DNA of 64,000 nt, taken from the NCBI RefSeq assembly GCF_004217175.1, contig NZ_SHKI01000002.1, positions 708,130 to 772,129 on the forward strand, read 5' to 3'. Both the position numbers and the translations under genes were made by a program. The notes beneath the pieces are model-generated. The model was given only the letters and a program-made list of their open reading frames with translations, made no database searches and was not told the origin of the DNA. The DNA comes from Leucobacter luti (GTDB taxonomy: Bacteria; Actinomycetota; Actinomycetes; Actinomycetales; Microbacteriaceae). Numbering within the stretch: the stretch's first letter is position 1; every line of letters begins with the position of its first letter. Positions 17,600 to 25,864 of this stretch are shown piece after piece.

Positions 17600-18220
17600 G
17601 TGGACCCGCACGATCCCGCCCAGCCGGACACCGCACTCGCACTCGCGCTCGCCGCCGACGATCCGCAGCACCGCCTGCAGACGGCGATGCGGGCGGGCAC
17701 CTCACCGAAGCCCGGCGACCTCGCGATCCTGGTCGCCCGGTGCGAGGTGGAGCCAGATTTTCAGGTGCGCGAGATGCTGACCTGGGCGATCAACCGGCAC
17801 CCGGCCGACGCGGCGCTGCCCCTCGTCCTCGCGCAGCTCAGTTCGCCGGTCCCGCTGGCGCGCAGCCAGGCGCTGCACACGCTCTCAAAGATTGGCGACC
17901 CCGCCGCGTGGCCGCACGTCACCGACGCGCTGCTCCACGATGCAGACGACGAGGTCGCGCGCACCGCGTGGCGTGCCGCCGTGGTGCTCGTCCCGTACGG
18001 GGCTGAGGAGGAGCTCGCCACGAGGCTCGGCGCCGAGCTCGGCCGCGGGTCGTTCGAGGTGCAGCGCAGCCTTGCGCGAGCGCTCGGTGCGCTCGGGGAA
18101 GCATCTGAACAGCTGCTGGAGCGGGCCACGCGCAGCGGCGACGCCGCGGTGCGCGCGCACGCGACCGCGGCGCTGCGGGTGCTTGAGGATCCGGAGAGCA
18201 CCTTCTACCTGGACGCCTAG
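17600..18220 (+). CDS. HEAT-repeat protein
   Basis: A 206-residue soluble protein made of helical pairs with HEAT-like spacing. Repeats can be followed at about 70-100 (LPLVLAQLSSPVPLARSQAL), 105-135 (WPHVTDALLHDADDEVARTA) and 150-200. Such proteins are scaffolds or protein-binding adaptors; no catalytic motif is seen. It starts at a GTG after AGAGGAC. A possible -10 TACGGT lies at about 17571. It stands alone between the dehydrogenase terminator and the phosphonate-type operon, so context gives no function. Confidence 0.7.
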   Translation: MDPHDPAQPDTALALALAADDPQHRLQTAMRAGTSPKPGDLAILVARCEVEPDFQVREMLTWAINRHPADAALPLVLAQLSSPVPLARSQALHTLSKIGDPAAWPHVTDALLHDADDEVARTAWRAAVVLVPYGAEEELATRLGAELGRGSFEVQRSLARALGALGEASEQLLERATRSGDAAVRAHATAALRVLEDPESTFYLDA

Positions 18221-18430
18221 GGCGTCGCCGCCGGCCCGCGCCCGGCCCGTGTCTCACGCCCGGCCGGCGCCGCGCGCCGTGTGCGTTGCCGCCGGCGCCC
18301 GCGTTCACCCACTGTTCGCTGGGCGTTCGGTTCGCGGTACGGCGGTCTCGTAATTCCCGGACACCTTCCGGAGCTTGAATACAGGTGATCTCGAAATTCC
18401 GGGATCCACCGCTCGCTTCGAAAGGTCACC

Positions 18431-19351
18431 ATGCGCCGCCTCACTCTCCCCGTCGCTGGCATGCTCGGCATCGCCGCTCTCGCCCTCACCGGCTGCCAGG
18501 CCGCAGACACCGCGGCTTCCGGCGACAGCGCCGCCGCGGTCGTCGACCCGACCGCGCCCATCACGATCGCCACACTGCCCGTGTCCGACGATCCCACGCA
18601 GGCGAACCCGATCGACGCGCTCGTTGAGCTCCTGGAGGCTGAGACCGGGCGCCAGGTCGAGGTCACGGACGTGCCCGACTACCTGAGCGTGGTCGAGGCG
18701 ATCCGCGCCGACCACGTCGACATCGGCATCATGAGCGGCTTCCCGTCGGCGCTCGCCGTGAACACCGGCGAGGTCGACGCGCTGCTCGCGTGGAAGGGGA
18801 GCGAGGAGCCGGTGTCCACCTGCGTGGTGCTCGACGGCTCCCCGGTCACCACCCTTGAGGACCTGCGCGGCAAGACGGTCGCGTTCGCCGATCAGGCGTC
18901 GAGCTCCGGCTACTTCATGCCGGTCTACATGCTGCACGAGGCCGGCCTTGAGCAGGGCACCGACTACGAGGCGATCTTTGCCGGCGGGCACGAGGGCAGC
19001 TTCGCCGCGCTTGAGCAGGGGCAGGTCGACGCGGCCTGCACCGCGATCATGCTCACCGAGATGGGCGCTCCGATGTTCCCGTTCGCGGCGGGCGAGTGGC
19101 GCGGGATCGGCGAGAGCCCGGCGATGGACGTGATGGGCACCGTGCTCGCGCGGCAGTCCCTCGACGACGCCACGCGCACGCAGCTTGAGGAAGCGATCCC
19201 GAAGGTGTTCGCCGAGGAGAACGCGGAGGCGCTCGCCGCCTACAGCTCGTTCATCGGCCTTGACGTTGAGATTGCGCCGAAGCCGTCGGTGTTCGAGTCG
19301 TTCGCCGACATCGCCGAGGTGGCGGGCGTGAAGCTTGAGGATCTCAAGTGA
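18431..19351 (+). CDS. phnD: PhnD-like phosphonate/phosphite ABC transporter binding lipoprotein
   Basis: A 306-residue periplasmic-type binding protein. The signal peptide ends in the lipobox LTGC with Cys22 as the lipidated residue, so it is membrane-anchored outside the cell. The body has the PhnD/TauA-like pattern (ITIATLPVSDDPTQ at the start, DIGIMSG near 98, KTVAFADQASSSGYF near 150), in which a phosphonate or similar oxyanion binds between two lobes. GAAAGG precedes the ATG. It overlaps phnC by 4 nt and heads a five-gene coupled operon. The ligand could be phosphonate, phosphite or another phospho-compound; no C-P lyase genes are in the window. Confidence 0.85.
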   Translation: MRRLTLPVAGMLGIAALALTGCQAADTAASGDSAAAVVDPTAPITIATLPVSDDPTQANPIDALVELLEAETGRQVEVTDVPDYLSVVEAIRADHVDIGIMSGFPSALAVNTGEVDALLAWKGSEEPVSTCVVLDGSPVTTLEDLRGKTVAFADQASSSGYFMPVYMLHEAGLEQGTDYEAIFAGGHEGSFAALEQGQVDAACTAIMLTEMGAPMFPFAAGEWRGIGESPAMDVMGTVLARQSLDDATRTQLEEAIPKVFAEENAEALAAYSSFIGLDVEIAPKPSVFESFADIAEVAGVKLEDLK

Positions 19352-20223
19352 GCGTCGTCGCCCAGCCGGTTGCCCCAGTCGCGCCGCCCGTGAATACCGC
19401 CCCGCGCATAAGCACCGCTGAGCTGCGCACGGCCCTCCCGCTCGTCTCGGTGCGCGGTCTCCGCGTGGCCTACGATGAGCGCCCGGTGCTCGACGCGGTC
19501 GACCTCGACCTGTTCCCCGGGGAGATAGTCGCGCTGCTTGGCGCCTCGGGCTCGGGTAAGTCGACGCTGATGAAGAGCCTCACGGGGTTCGCCCCGGTGA
19601 GCGCCGGATCGGTGCGCGTCGCCGGGCACGACCTCACGAACCTGGGCCGCGGCGAGCTGCGCGGCCTGCGCTCCGAGGTGGGGCAGGTGTTTCAGCAGTT
19701 CAACCTGATCCCGCGCCTGAGCGTGCTCACCAACGTGCTCACCGGCGCCCTGCACGGGGCGGGCGCGATCAACCTGGTGGGGGGATTCTCCACCGCGCAC
19801 CGGCAGCGGGCGCTTGCGCTGCTCGACCGGGTGGGGATCGCGCACAAGGCGAAGGATCCGGCGCGGTCGCTCAGCGGGGGGCAGCAGCAGCGCGTCGCGA
19901 TCGCGCGGGCGCTCATGCAGCGGCCGCGGATCATCCTCGCCGACGAGCCCGTCGCATCGCTCGATCCGAAGCTCGCCGGCTCGGTCCTGGAGCTGCTGCG
20001 CGAGATCGCGGTGGAAGACGGCATCCCGGTGCTCGTCAGCCTGCACGTGCTCCCGCTGGCGCGCGAGTACAGCGACCGGATCGTCGGCCTGCGCGGCGGC
20101 GAGATGCTCGTGTCCGGGCGCACCTCGTCGCTCTCGGCCGGAGACCTCGCGGTGCTGTACGAGAGCGCGGACGAGGATCCTGACGCGGCGGGGGAGGCGG
20201 CGCATGCCCACCACGACGCCTGA
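19348..20223 (+). CDS. phnC: PhnC-like phosphonate ABC transporter ATP-binding protein
   Basis: A 291-residue cytoplasmic ATPase driving uptake. It shows Walker A GASGSGKS (65-72), Q-loop VFQQFNLI (~113), signature LSGGQQQR (~174-181), Walker B IILADEP (~195-201), the D-loop SLD and an H-loop-position LHVL. The N-terminal ~30 residues are an extra Pro/Ala-rich tail. GTG start overlaps the phnD stop (GTGA), and phnE starts inside its end. Confidence 0.88.
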   Translation: MSVVAQPVAPVAPPVNTAPRISTAELRTALPLVSVRGLRVAYDERPVLDAVDLDLFPGEIVALLGASGSGKSTLMKSLTGFAPVSAGSVRVAGHDLTNLGRGELRGLRSEVGQVFQQFNLIPRLSVLTNVLTGALHGAGAINLVGGFSTAHRQRALALLDRVGIAHKAKDPARSLSGGQQQRVAIARALMQRPRIILADEPVASLDPKLAGSVLELLREIAVEDGIPVLVSLHVLPLAREYSDRIVGLRGGEMLVSGRTSSLSAGDLAVLYESADEDPDAAGEAAHAHHDA

Positions 20224-21082
20224 TCGCGTGCGCGCGGGCGAACCCGCCGCGCGCCCGGCCCGGCCAGGCGCGGCGGCCCCGCCCGCCCTCGACCCCGCCG
20301 AGCGGGCCCGCCTCGAACGCGCGGTCTCGGTGCCCCGGTCGCGCTTCCTGCTGGGGATCCCGGTGGCGCTGCTCGTGCTCGTGTGGTCGTTCAACGGCGC
20401 CCAGTTCAACTTTGCGAAGCTCGGCGAGGGCACCGTGAACATGGGGGAGTTCGTCTCCCGCCTGTTCCCGCCGGACTTCTCGAAGTTTGGCAAGATCGTC
20501 GAGCTGCTCATCGAGACGTTCCAGATGGCGATCGTCGGTACCGTGCTCGGCGCCGTGCTCTCGCTGTTCGTCGCGTTCGCGGCGGCCTCGAACATCGCGC
20601 CGAGGTGGCTCTACTACCCCGCGCGCTGGGTGATGAACATCATCCGCTCGGTGCCGGACCTGGTCTTCGCGCTCATGTTCGTCTCCGCCGTCGGCCTCGG
20701 CCCGTTCGCCGGCATCCTCGCCATGACCCTCGGCTCGATCGGTTCGATCGGCAAGATCTTCGCGGAAGCAATGGAGTCCGTCGACGAGGGGCCGATCGTC
20801 GCCATGCAGGCGGTCGGCGCCTCCAAGCGTCAGGTAATCCAGTACGGGGTGCTGCCGCAGGCCGCGCCGCTGCTCGTGTCGTACTTGCTCCTGCTCTTCG
20901 AGGGCAACGTGCGGGGCGCCACGATCCTCGGCCTCGTCGGCGCCGGCGGCATCGGTCTCGAACTCACGACCGCGATGCGCATGTACGACTACGGCCACCT
21001 CAGCGCCATCATCATCTGCATCGTCGTGCTGGTCACGGCGATCGACCAGGGCAGCGCCCTCATCCGAAGGAAGATCACATGA
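20204..21082 (+). CDS. phnE: PhnE-like phosphonate ABC transporter permease
   Basis: A 292-residue inner-membrane permease. The ATG at 20204, inside the end of phnC and after GGGGGAGG, is chosen; the longer open frame upstream is a shadow of phnC. After a ~45-residue Pro/Ala-rich cytoplasmic tail there are about six membrane segments. The coupling loop EAMESVDEGPIVAMQAVGAS (~190-209) matches the BPD permease EAA motif that docks on PhnC. The ATG of the next gene overlaps its stop (ATGA). Confidence 0.87.
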   Translation: MPTTTPDRVRAGEPAARPARPGAAAPPALDPAERARLERAVSVPRSRFLLGIPVALLVLVWSFNGAQFNFAKLGEGTVNMGEFVSRLFPPDFSKFGKIVELLIETFQMAIVGTVLGAVLSLFVAFAAASNIAPRWLYYPARWVMNIIRSVPDLVFALMFVSAVGLGPFAGILAMTLGSIGSIGKIFAEAMESVDEGPIVAMQAVGASKRQVIQYGVLPQAAPLLVSYLLLLFEGNVRGATILGLVGAGGIGLELTTAMRMYDYGHLSAIIICIVVLVTAIDQGSALIRRKIT

Positions 21083-21921
21083 CACACGCCACACTCACCA
21101 CCGTCCCGGCACCCGCCACCGCGCCCGCGGCGTCCGCACCGAGCGTCCCGGCTGTTCAGCTCGCGCTCAGCGCTCCGGCCAACCTGCGCGACCTGGGCGG
21201 CGTCGCGATCGCCGGTGGCCGCCTCCGCCCGGGGCTCGCGATCCGCGCCGACGACCTCGCGACGATCACGGAGGCCGCCGCGGCAGGTCTCGTCCGTGAC
21301 GGCCTCGCCGCGGTCATCGACCTGCGGTCGCCGCTTGAGGTGGGGATCACGGGGCGCGGCCCTCTCGCCGGGTACCCGCTCGCGTACCATCACGTCCCGC
21401 TGATCGCGAACGTGGGCGCGACCATGCCCAAGGAGGCGCCGCAGCTCGATCACGCCCACATGGGCGAGATGTACACGGGCATGGTGGAGACCGCGGCACC
21501 GCAGCTGGTCACCGCGCTGAACATCATCGCTTACGCCCCCGGCGTCACAGCGTTCCACTGCGCCGCCGGGCGGGACCGCACCGGGGTGCTCGCCGCGGTG
21601 CTGCTGCTCGCGCTCGGAGCGAGCGACGCCGAGATCGTCGCCGACTACGCGCGCACGGGCGCAAACATGGTGGCGATCATTGACCGCACGCGGCCCGTGA
21701 TGAGCGCGATGTTCGCGGCGCTCGACATTGCGTACGACCCGGCCGACGCCGGCGGATCGGGCGGCATGGGCGGCCTGCTCAACAGCGGGATGGAGTCCTC
21801 GATGCGGATCCTGCTCGACGGTCTGCGTGAGCGCCACGGCGACCCGCTCGCGCCGCTGCGTGCCGCCGGACTCGGCGACGACACCATCGCTCGGCTGCGC
21901 GAGCGGGCCCTCGGGCAGTGA
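21079..21921 (+). CDS. Cys-based phosphatase (PTP3 / tyrosine-phosphatase-like)
   Basis: A 280-residue protein with the signature HCAAGRDRTG at 160-169; Cys161 is the nucleophile and Arg167 the phosphate-binding residue. NLRDLGG near 36 is the usual N-terminal motif of this bacterial tyrosine-phosphatase-like family (PF13350), whose members act on phosphotyrosine or on phosphoinositide and small phosphoesters. No signal peptide, so cytoplasmic. ATGA overlap with phnE and GTGA overlap with the TetR gene make it a tightly coupled member of the transporter operon. It may dephosphorylate the imported compound or a phospho-signal; this is inference. The start is fixed by the overlap; the open frame upstream is a shadow of phnE. 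Confidence 0.82.
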   Translation: MTHATLTTVPAPATAPAASAPSVPAVQLALSAPANLRDLGGVAIAGGRLRPGLAIRADDLATITEAAAAGLVRDGLAAVIDLRSPLEVGITGRGPLAGYPLAYHHVPLIANVGATMPKEAPQLDHAHMGEMYTGMVETAAPQLVTALNIIAYAPGVTAFHCAAGRDRTGVLAAVLLLALGASDAEIVADYARTGANMVAIIDRTRPVMSAMFAALDIAYDPADAGGSGGMGGLLNSGMESSMRILLDGLRERHGDPLAPLRAAGLGDDTIARLRERALGQ

Positions 21922-22655
21922 CGATGACCGCGGGGGCGACTGCCCCGGTCGGCACCGCCCCGGTCGGCGACCCGGCCGCGCCAGCCGCGCCAGCCGCGCC
22001 GTCCGCTCCGGCGGGCCCTGCGCCGGCCGGGGCGGGCCGGGCGAGCGGTGCGGCGCGCCGGCCCGGCCGGCCGCGCGACGAGGAGCTCGACGCGAAGCTC
22101 ATCGGGGCCACGCTCGCGCTCATCGACGCGGAGCAGGAGGTCACCGTCTCCCGGGTGCTCGCCGGCAGCGGGGTGAGCCGCGCCGGGCTGTATCGCCGGT
22201 GGCCCAGCCTCACGTCGCTCATCGCGGCGGCCCTCGACGTGGGCCGCGCCGTGCCGGCGGAGGTCCCGGTGTCGGGGGAGCCCGCGCAGCTGCGAGACGG
22301 CATCATGGCGATGCTGCTCGGGGAGCCCCACACGGTCGTGCTGGGCAACTACTCCGAGGCGCGCTTCCGGCAGCGGATCCGGCTCGTGATGGCGGATCGG
22401 GAGCTGCAGCGCACCTACTGGGACTCTCACGTGCGGCTGCGCCGCGGCCCGGTCGAGCGCGCGCTCGCGGCGGGGGTGCGCCTCGGGGTGCTCCGCGCCG
22501 AGCTCGACGTGGCCGCCGCGTTCGACAGCATCGCCGGGATCGCGTACTACCAGATCGTGGTGCGCGGGGAGAGTCTCGACGCCCCGGAGACGCGCGCGCG
22601 GGTGCGGGCAGGGCTCGACATCGTGTGGCGCGGGATGCGAGCCGCCGCCGAGTGA
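21918..22655 (+). CDS. TetR-family regulator closing the phn operon
   Basis: A 245-residue protein. An Ala/Pro-rich tail of ~45 residues precedes GRPRDEELDAKL and the TetR helix-turn-helix (VSRVLAGSGVSRAGLYRRW, about 77-95). The GTG at 21918 overlaps the phosphatase stop; an ATG at 21924 is an equally likely start. As the last gene of the phnD-C-E-phosphatase operon it probably controls that operon. No operator palindrome could be recognised upstream of phnD. Confidence 0.8.
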   Translation: MTMTAGATAPVGTAPVGDPAAPAAPAAPSAPAGPAPAGAGRASGAARRPGRPRDEELDAKLIGATLALIDAEQEVTVSRVLAGSGVSRAGLYRRWPSLTSLIAAALDVGRAVPAEVPVSGEPAQLRDGIMAMLLGEPHTVVLGNYSEARFRQRIRLVMADRELQRTYWDSHVRLRRGPVERALAAGVRLGVLRAELDVAAAFDSIAGIAYYQIVVRGESLDAPETRARVRAGLDIVWRGMRAAAE

Positions 22656-22683
22656 ACGCCGCACTCCCGGAACGGGCGGCCGG

Positions 22684-23139
22684 TCAGCCGATCGCGCAGA
22701 ACTCGTTTCCCTCGGGGTCCCGCATCACCCACCAGCGGCCCGCGGGTCCCTCGTCGACGAACGTGAGCCGCGTGGCGCCAAACGCCTCCAGGCGGTCGGC
22801 GAGGGCCCCGGGGTCGCCGCTGCCGTCGTGCACGTCGAGATGCAGGCGGTTCTTGCCCTGCTTCGGCTCGGGCACGGACTGGAACAGGATCCGGCGGCCC
22901 AGCCCGGCGCCGGTGAACGCGTTGAACTCGTCGTCCGGGTGGCGCACCGCCGCGAGCGTGGCGAAGCGCTCGCTGCCGAGGTGCGTGACCACGGCCGACG
23001 CGGGGAGCTGCTCGGTGCGGAGGAGCTCGGCGACGAGCGGCGTCGGATCCTCTACGAGGTACTCAAGCGCGGCGGCCCAAAAGTCTGCCTGCGCGTGCGG
23101 ATCCACGCAGTCGACGACGAGTTTCACGTGCAGTGCCAT
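22684..23139 (-). CDS. VOC-superfamily (glyoxalase/bleomycin-resistance-like) protein
   Basis: A 151-residue single VOC module: MALHVKLVVDCVDPHAQADFW starts the fold and VMRDPEGNEFCAIG ends it, the usual C-terminal metal-site strand. Two halves of ~60 residues are visible. Members act as lyases, dioxygenases or drug-binding proteins; the substrate is unknown. A -10 TAGCCT lies 6 nt before the ATG, so it is leaderless and monocistronic, convergent to the phn operon. Confidence 0.8.
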   Translation of the reverse strand: MALHVKLVVDCVDPHAQADFWAAALEYLVEDPTPLVAELLRTEQLPASAVVTHLGSERFATLAAVRHPDDEFNAFTGAGLGRRILFQSVPEPKQGKNRLHLDVHDGSGDPGALADRLEAFGATRLTFVDEGPAGRWWVMRDPEGNEFCAIG

Positions 23140-23275
23140 GGCCCCAGGCTACGCAGCCCGGACGGGAAGCGGAAGGGCCCGCCGCGAGCGTCCCGCCGCC
23201 GCGCTCCTCGATACACTGCTCAGAGCAGAGATCCTGCCGAGACAAGCCCCGCGTTTCCGGGAGAGAAGAGTCAGA

Positions 23276-23632
23276 ATGCGCCGCCTACCGATGCTCACCA
23301 CCACGCTTGCCGCCGCCGCGCTCCTCGTGCTCTCCGGGTGCTCCGCGGCTCCCGCGTTCACCGGCACCTGGTCGGGCACCGGCGAGAACGCCCCCAGCCT
23401 GGAGATCTCCGAGGACGGCGCGTTCGCCGGTACCGACGGCTGTAACCGTATGGTGGGCTCCGGCGAGGTGGCCGAGCAGAGCTTCGAGTTCGGGCAGTTC
23501 GCCACCACGCGCAAGTTCTGCGAGGGCGTTGACACCTGGCTGTCGCTCGCGGGCAGCGCAACCGTCGACGGCGACACGCTCACGGTGCTCGACGCCGACG
23601 GTGCGGAGCTCGGCACGCTCACCCGCGGCTAG
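23276..23632 (+). CDS. META-domain (HslJ-like) lipoprotein
   Basis: A 118-residue lipoprotein. The signal peptide ends at LSGC (Cys22 lipidated). The remainder is one META domain: GTWSG near 30, LEISEDGAFAGTDGCNRM near 42-59 and a Phe/Cys-rich centre (ATTRKFCEGVD). It would sit on the outer face of the membrane. Related proteins (HslJ, DUF306) are linked to heat or novobiocin tolerance, but the function is not established. The ATG is chosen because it begins the signal peptide; the long open frame upstream is a shadow. Confidence 0.8.
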   Translation: MRRLPMLTTTLAAAALLVLSGCSAAPAFTGTWSGTGENAPSLEISEDGAFAGTDGCNRMVGSGEVAEQSFEFGQFATTRKFCEGVDTWLSLAGSATVDGDTLTVLDADGAELGTLTRG

Positions 23633-23662
23633 CACCCCCGCGCCGCCCGCGGCAATTCGCGC

Positions 23663-23729
23663 GGGAGATCCGAGCTCGCGCAGGAGGAATCGTGCGATTT
23701 CGCCCCGCCTGAGTTCGGATCTCCTGCGT
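23663..23729. repeat. Dispersed inverted-repeat element, copy 1
   Basis: The left part GGAGATCCGAGCTCGCGCAGG and right part CCGCCTGAGTTCGGATCTCC form an imperfect long hairpin, with an inner AATCG/CGATT stem. It lies between the convergent ends of the META lipoprotein and leuA. Related copies are at 43255-43385 and 61930-61995. Confidence 0.75.
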
Positions 23730-23755
23730 GAGCGCCGCCCTGGCGCTGGCGCTGG

Positions 23756-25651
23756 CTACGGGCGCGCCGCGTTTGCCGCGCGGATCACCGCGGCGAGGCT
23801 GGCCGAGAGCACGGAGGTCGAGGCGCCCGCCGCCCAGCGCGCGGTGCCGGCGGCGTCGCGGTACTCGATGAGCGTGAGCGCGGTGCTCGCGGCTCCGGAT
23901 CCGACGCTCGTCTGGTGGAGACCCAGCACCTCGATCCGGATCCCGCGCTCGTGCAGCGCGGCGACGAGCGCCGCCACCGGGCCGCCCGCCGCGAACTCGT
24001 GCGTGCTTGCCACACCGGCGACGCTGACCGTCACCCGGGTGCGGGCATCACTTTCCGCAGCGCCGCTCGCGCCGCCACCCGCACCCCCGCCCGCGGTCTC
24101 GTGCGCGTCGAGCGTGACGATCGCACCGGCCGCCTCGCCCGCACCGGCCTCGCCCGCTCCGGCCGCGCCACCGCCGGAGCCCAGAAACTCCCGCTCGAAC
24201 AGCGCCCACAGCTCGGCGGCGTCGACCTCGGCGCCGTGCGCGTCGGTGTGCGCCTGCACGCGCCGCGCGAGCTCGATCTGGAACCGCCGCGGCAGCTCCA
24301 CGCCGTACGCCTCCTGTAGCAGGTACGCGATCCCGCCCTTTCCCGATTGCGAGTTCACCCGGATCACCGCGTCGTAGCTGCGCCCCAGGTCTGCGGGGTC
24401 CACCGGCAGGTACGGCACCCGCCACTCGAGCTCAGACTCGGCCACGCCGCTCGCAGCCGCGCGCGCCCGGTGCTCGGCGAAGCCCTTCTTGATCGCGTCC
24501 TGGTGGGTGCCGCTGAACGCGGTGTGCACGAGGTCGCCCACGTACGGGTGCCGCGGGTGCAGCTCGATCCGGTTCGCGTGCTCAACCGTGCGGCGGATCT
24601 CGTCGATGTCGGAGAAGTCGATCATCGGGTCGATGCCCTGCGCGTGAAGGTTGAGCGCGAGCGTGGCGAGGTCCACGTTGCCGGTGCGCTCGCCGTTGCC
24701 AAAGATGCAGCCCTCGACGCGCTGCGCTCCGGCGAGCACCGCGAGCTCGGCGCAGGCGATTCCCGTGCCGCGGTCGTTGTGCGGGTGCACGGAGAGGATC
24801 ACGCTGTCGCGCCTGGCGAGGTTGCGGTGCATGTACTCGATCTGGTCGGCGTACACGTTGGGGGTCGCGATCTCGACGGTCGCCGGCAGGTTGAGGATCA
24901 CGGGCCGATCCGGCGTCGCGTCCCACAGCGCGGTCATCGCGTCGCACACCTCCAGCGCGTAGTCGGGCTCCGTGAGGTTGAACACCTCGGGGGAGTATTC
25001 GAAGCGCACGTTCGGGGCGTCGCCCGCGAACTCGAGTACGTCGCGGCCGCCGGCGAGGATCAGCTCGGTGAGCGCCGCCCGGTCTTTCCCGAGCACGGTG
25101 TCGCGCCAGGTGGGGGCTGTGGCCGTGTACATGTGGATCACCACGGGATTGCGGATCCCGCGGAGCGACGCGACCGTGCGCTCGATGAGGTCGCGCCGCG
25201 CGGGAGTGAACACGACGATCGTGACGTGCTCCGGCGCGAGGTCGGTCTCGGCGATGAGACGCACGAAGTCGTAGTCGGTCTGCGAGGCCGAGGGATAGCC
25301 CACCTCGATCTCCGTGTAGCCCATGGCGACCATGAGCTCGAAGAAGCGGCGCTTGCGCGCGGGGTCCATGGGCTCGGCGAGCGCTTGGTTGCCGTCGCGC
25401 AGGTCGACGGGCACCCAGAGCGGCGCCCGCGTGAGGCGGGCGCTCGGCCACGCGCGCTCGGTGAGAGGGATATCCACCCGGGCGTACGCGTCACGGTAGC
25501 GGTGCGACGGCATCTGGGAGCCGCGCTGCCGGTTCCAGTGCGGCGCGCCGGCGGGGATCGGGCCGGCCGGGGTGCTGATGCCCGAGAACCCGGCCCCGGG
25601 GACGGCGGGATCGTGGCTGGCGGGACGGGGGTGCGGTGCGGTGCTGGTCAT
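23756..25651 (-). CDS. leuA: 2-isopropylmalate synthase
   Basis: A 631-residue enzyme joining acetyl-CoA and 2-oxoisovalerate, the first committed step to leucine. DLRDGNQAL (83-91) provides the metal ligand and catalytic Arg of the HMGL-like TIM barrel; [11 protein letters not shown] carries the metal-binding HxH. The C-terminal leucine-feedback domain is present but preceded by a Gly/Ala-rich low-complexity insert, which makes the protein slightly longer than usual. The ATG at 25651 has AGGAGG six bases upstream; an in-frame upstream extension runs through the leader and is rejected. Expression is predicted to be controlled by the leucine leader peptide and pseudoknot upstream. Confidence 0.93.
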   Translation of the reverse strand: MTSTAPHPRPASHDPAVPGAGFSGISTPAGPIPAGAPHWNRQRGSQMPSHRYRDAYARVDIPLTERAWPSARLTRAPLWVPVDLRDGNQALAEPMDPARKRRFFELMVAMGYTEIEVGYPSASQTDYDFVRLIAETDLAPEHVTIVVFTPARRDLIERTVASLRGIRNPVVIHMYTATAPTWRDTVLGKDRAALTELILAGGRDVLEFAGDAPNVRFEYSPEVFNLTEPDYALEVCDAMTALWDATPDRPVILNLPATVEIATPNVYADQIEYMHRNLARRDSVILSVHPHNDRGTGIACAELAVLAGAQRVEGCIFGNGERTGNVDLATLALNLHAQGIDPMIDFSDIDEIRRTVEHANRIELHPRHPYVGDLVHTAFSGTHQDAIKKGFAEHRARAAASGVAESELEWRVPYLPVDPADLGRSYDAVIRVNSQSGKGGIAYLLQEAYGVELPRRFQIELARRVQAHTDAHGAEVDAAELWALFEREFLGSGGGAAGAGEAGAGEAAGAIVTLDAHETAGGGAGGGASGAAESDARTRVTVSVAGVASTHEFAAGGPVAALVAALHERGIRIEVLGLHQTSVGSGAASTALTLIEYRDAAGTARWAAGASTSVLSASLAAVIRAANAARP

Positions 25652-25681
25652 TGCGTGCCTCCTGGGCGGTGAGTCTGCGGT

Positions 25682-25735
25682 GACCGGCGCGCTCGACTCC
25701 ACGGCGGGGAGCCGGTCGATCAGGCCCCGCCGTGG
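25682..25735 (-). promoter_or_regulatory. LEU-element-like H-type pseudoknot in the leuA leader
   Basis: In the transcript, arm 1 (25735-25725, CCACGGCGGGG) pairs perfectly with arm 3 (25709-25699), and the loop segment GACCGGC (25717-25711) pairs with GCCGGTC (25688-25682). The two stems (11 and 7 bp) cross, with loops of 7, 1 and 10 nt, a classic H-type pseudoknot. A conserved pseudoknot called the LEU element upstream of actinobacterial leuA is known from comparative work. Arm 1 lies inside the leader peptide gene, so translation must melt it. Confidence 0.8.
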
Positions 25736-25764
25736 CGACGAAGGAGGAGGGCGCGCGACTGCAT
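25720..25764 (-). CDS. leuL: Leucine leader peptide of leuA
   Basis: A 14-residue [17 protein letters not shown], with three consecutive Leu codons (CTC CTC CTT, 25749-25741). The -10 TACGGT (complement of 25771-25776) ends 6 nt before the ATG, so the leader is translated from a leaderless mRNA. The Leu codons also contain CCUCCU, perfectly complementary to the leuA ribosome site AGGAGG (25663-25658). Leucyl-tRNA shortage would stall ribosomes here and change both this pairing and the downstream pseudoknot. It is too short for normal gene finders. Confidence 0.78.
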   Translation of the reverse strand: MQSRALLLRRHGGA

Positions 25765-25781
25765 GGGGCAACCGTAGCACA

Positions 25782-25812
25782 ACTCCTCAGACAAGTTGAG
25801 GAGTGGTACGAT
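25782..25812. promoter_or_regulatory. Shared operator between leuA leader and gntR promoters
   Basis: An inverted repeat ACTCCTCA - 7 nt - TGAGGAGT covers 25782-25804. It sits over the upstream part of the leuA-leader promoter (its -10 is 25776-25771) and immediately before a rightward -10 TACGAT (25807-25812) for the GntR gene. A GntR dimer bound here could repress its own operon and possibly affect leuA. Confidence 0.55.
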
Positions 25813-25864
25813 TTTAGGACGGCGCCGTTGGGCGCCTCGACGCGCCACTGACCCCGGAGGACCG

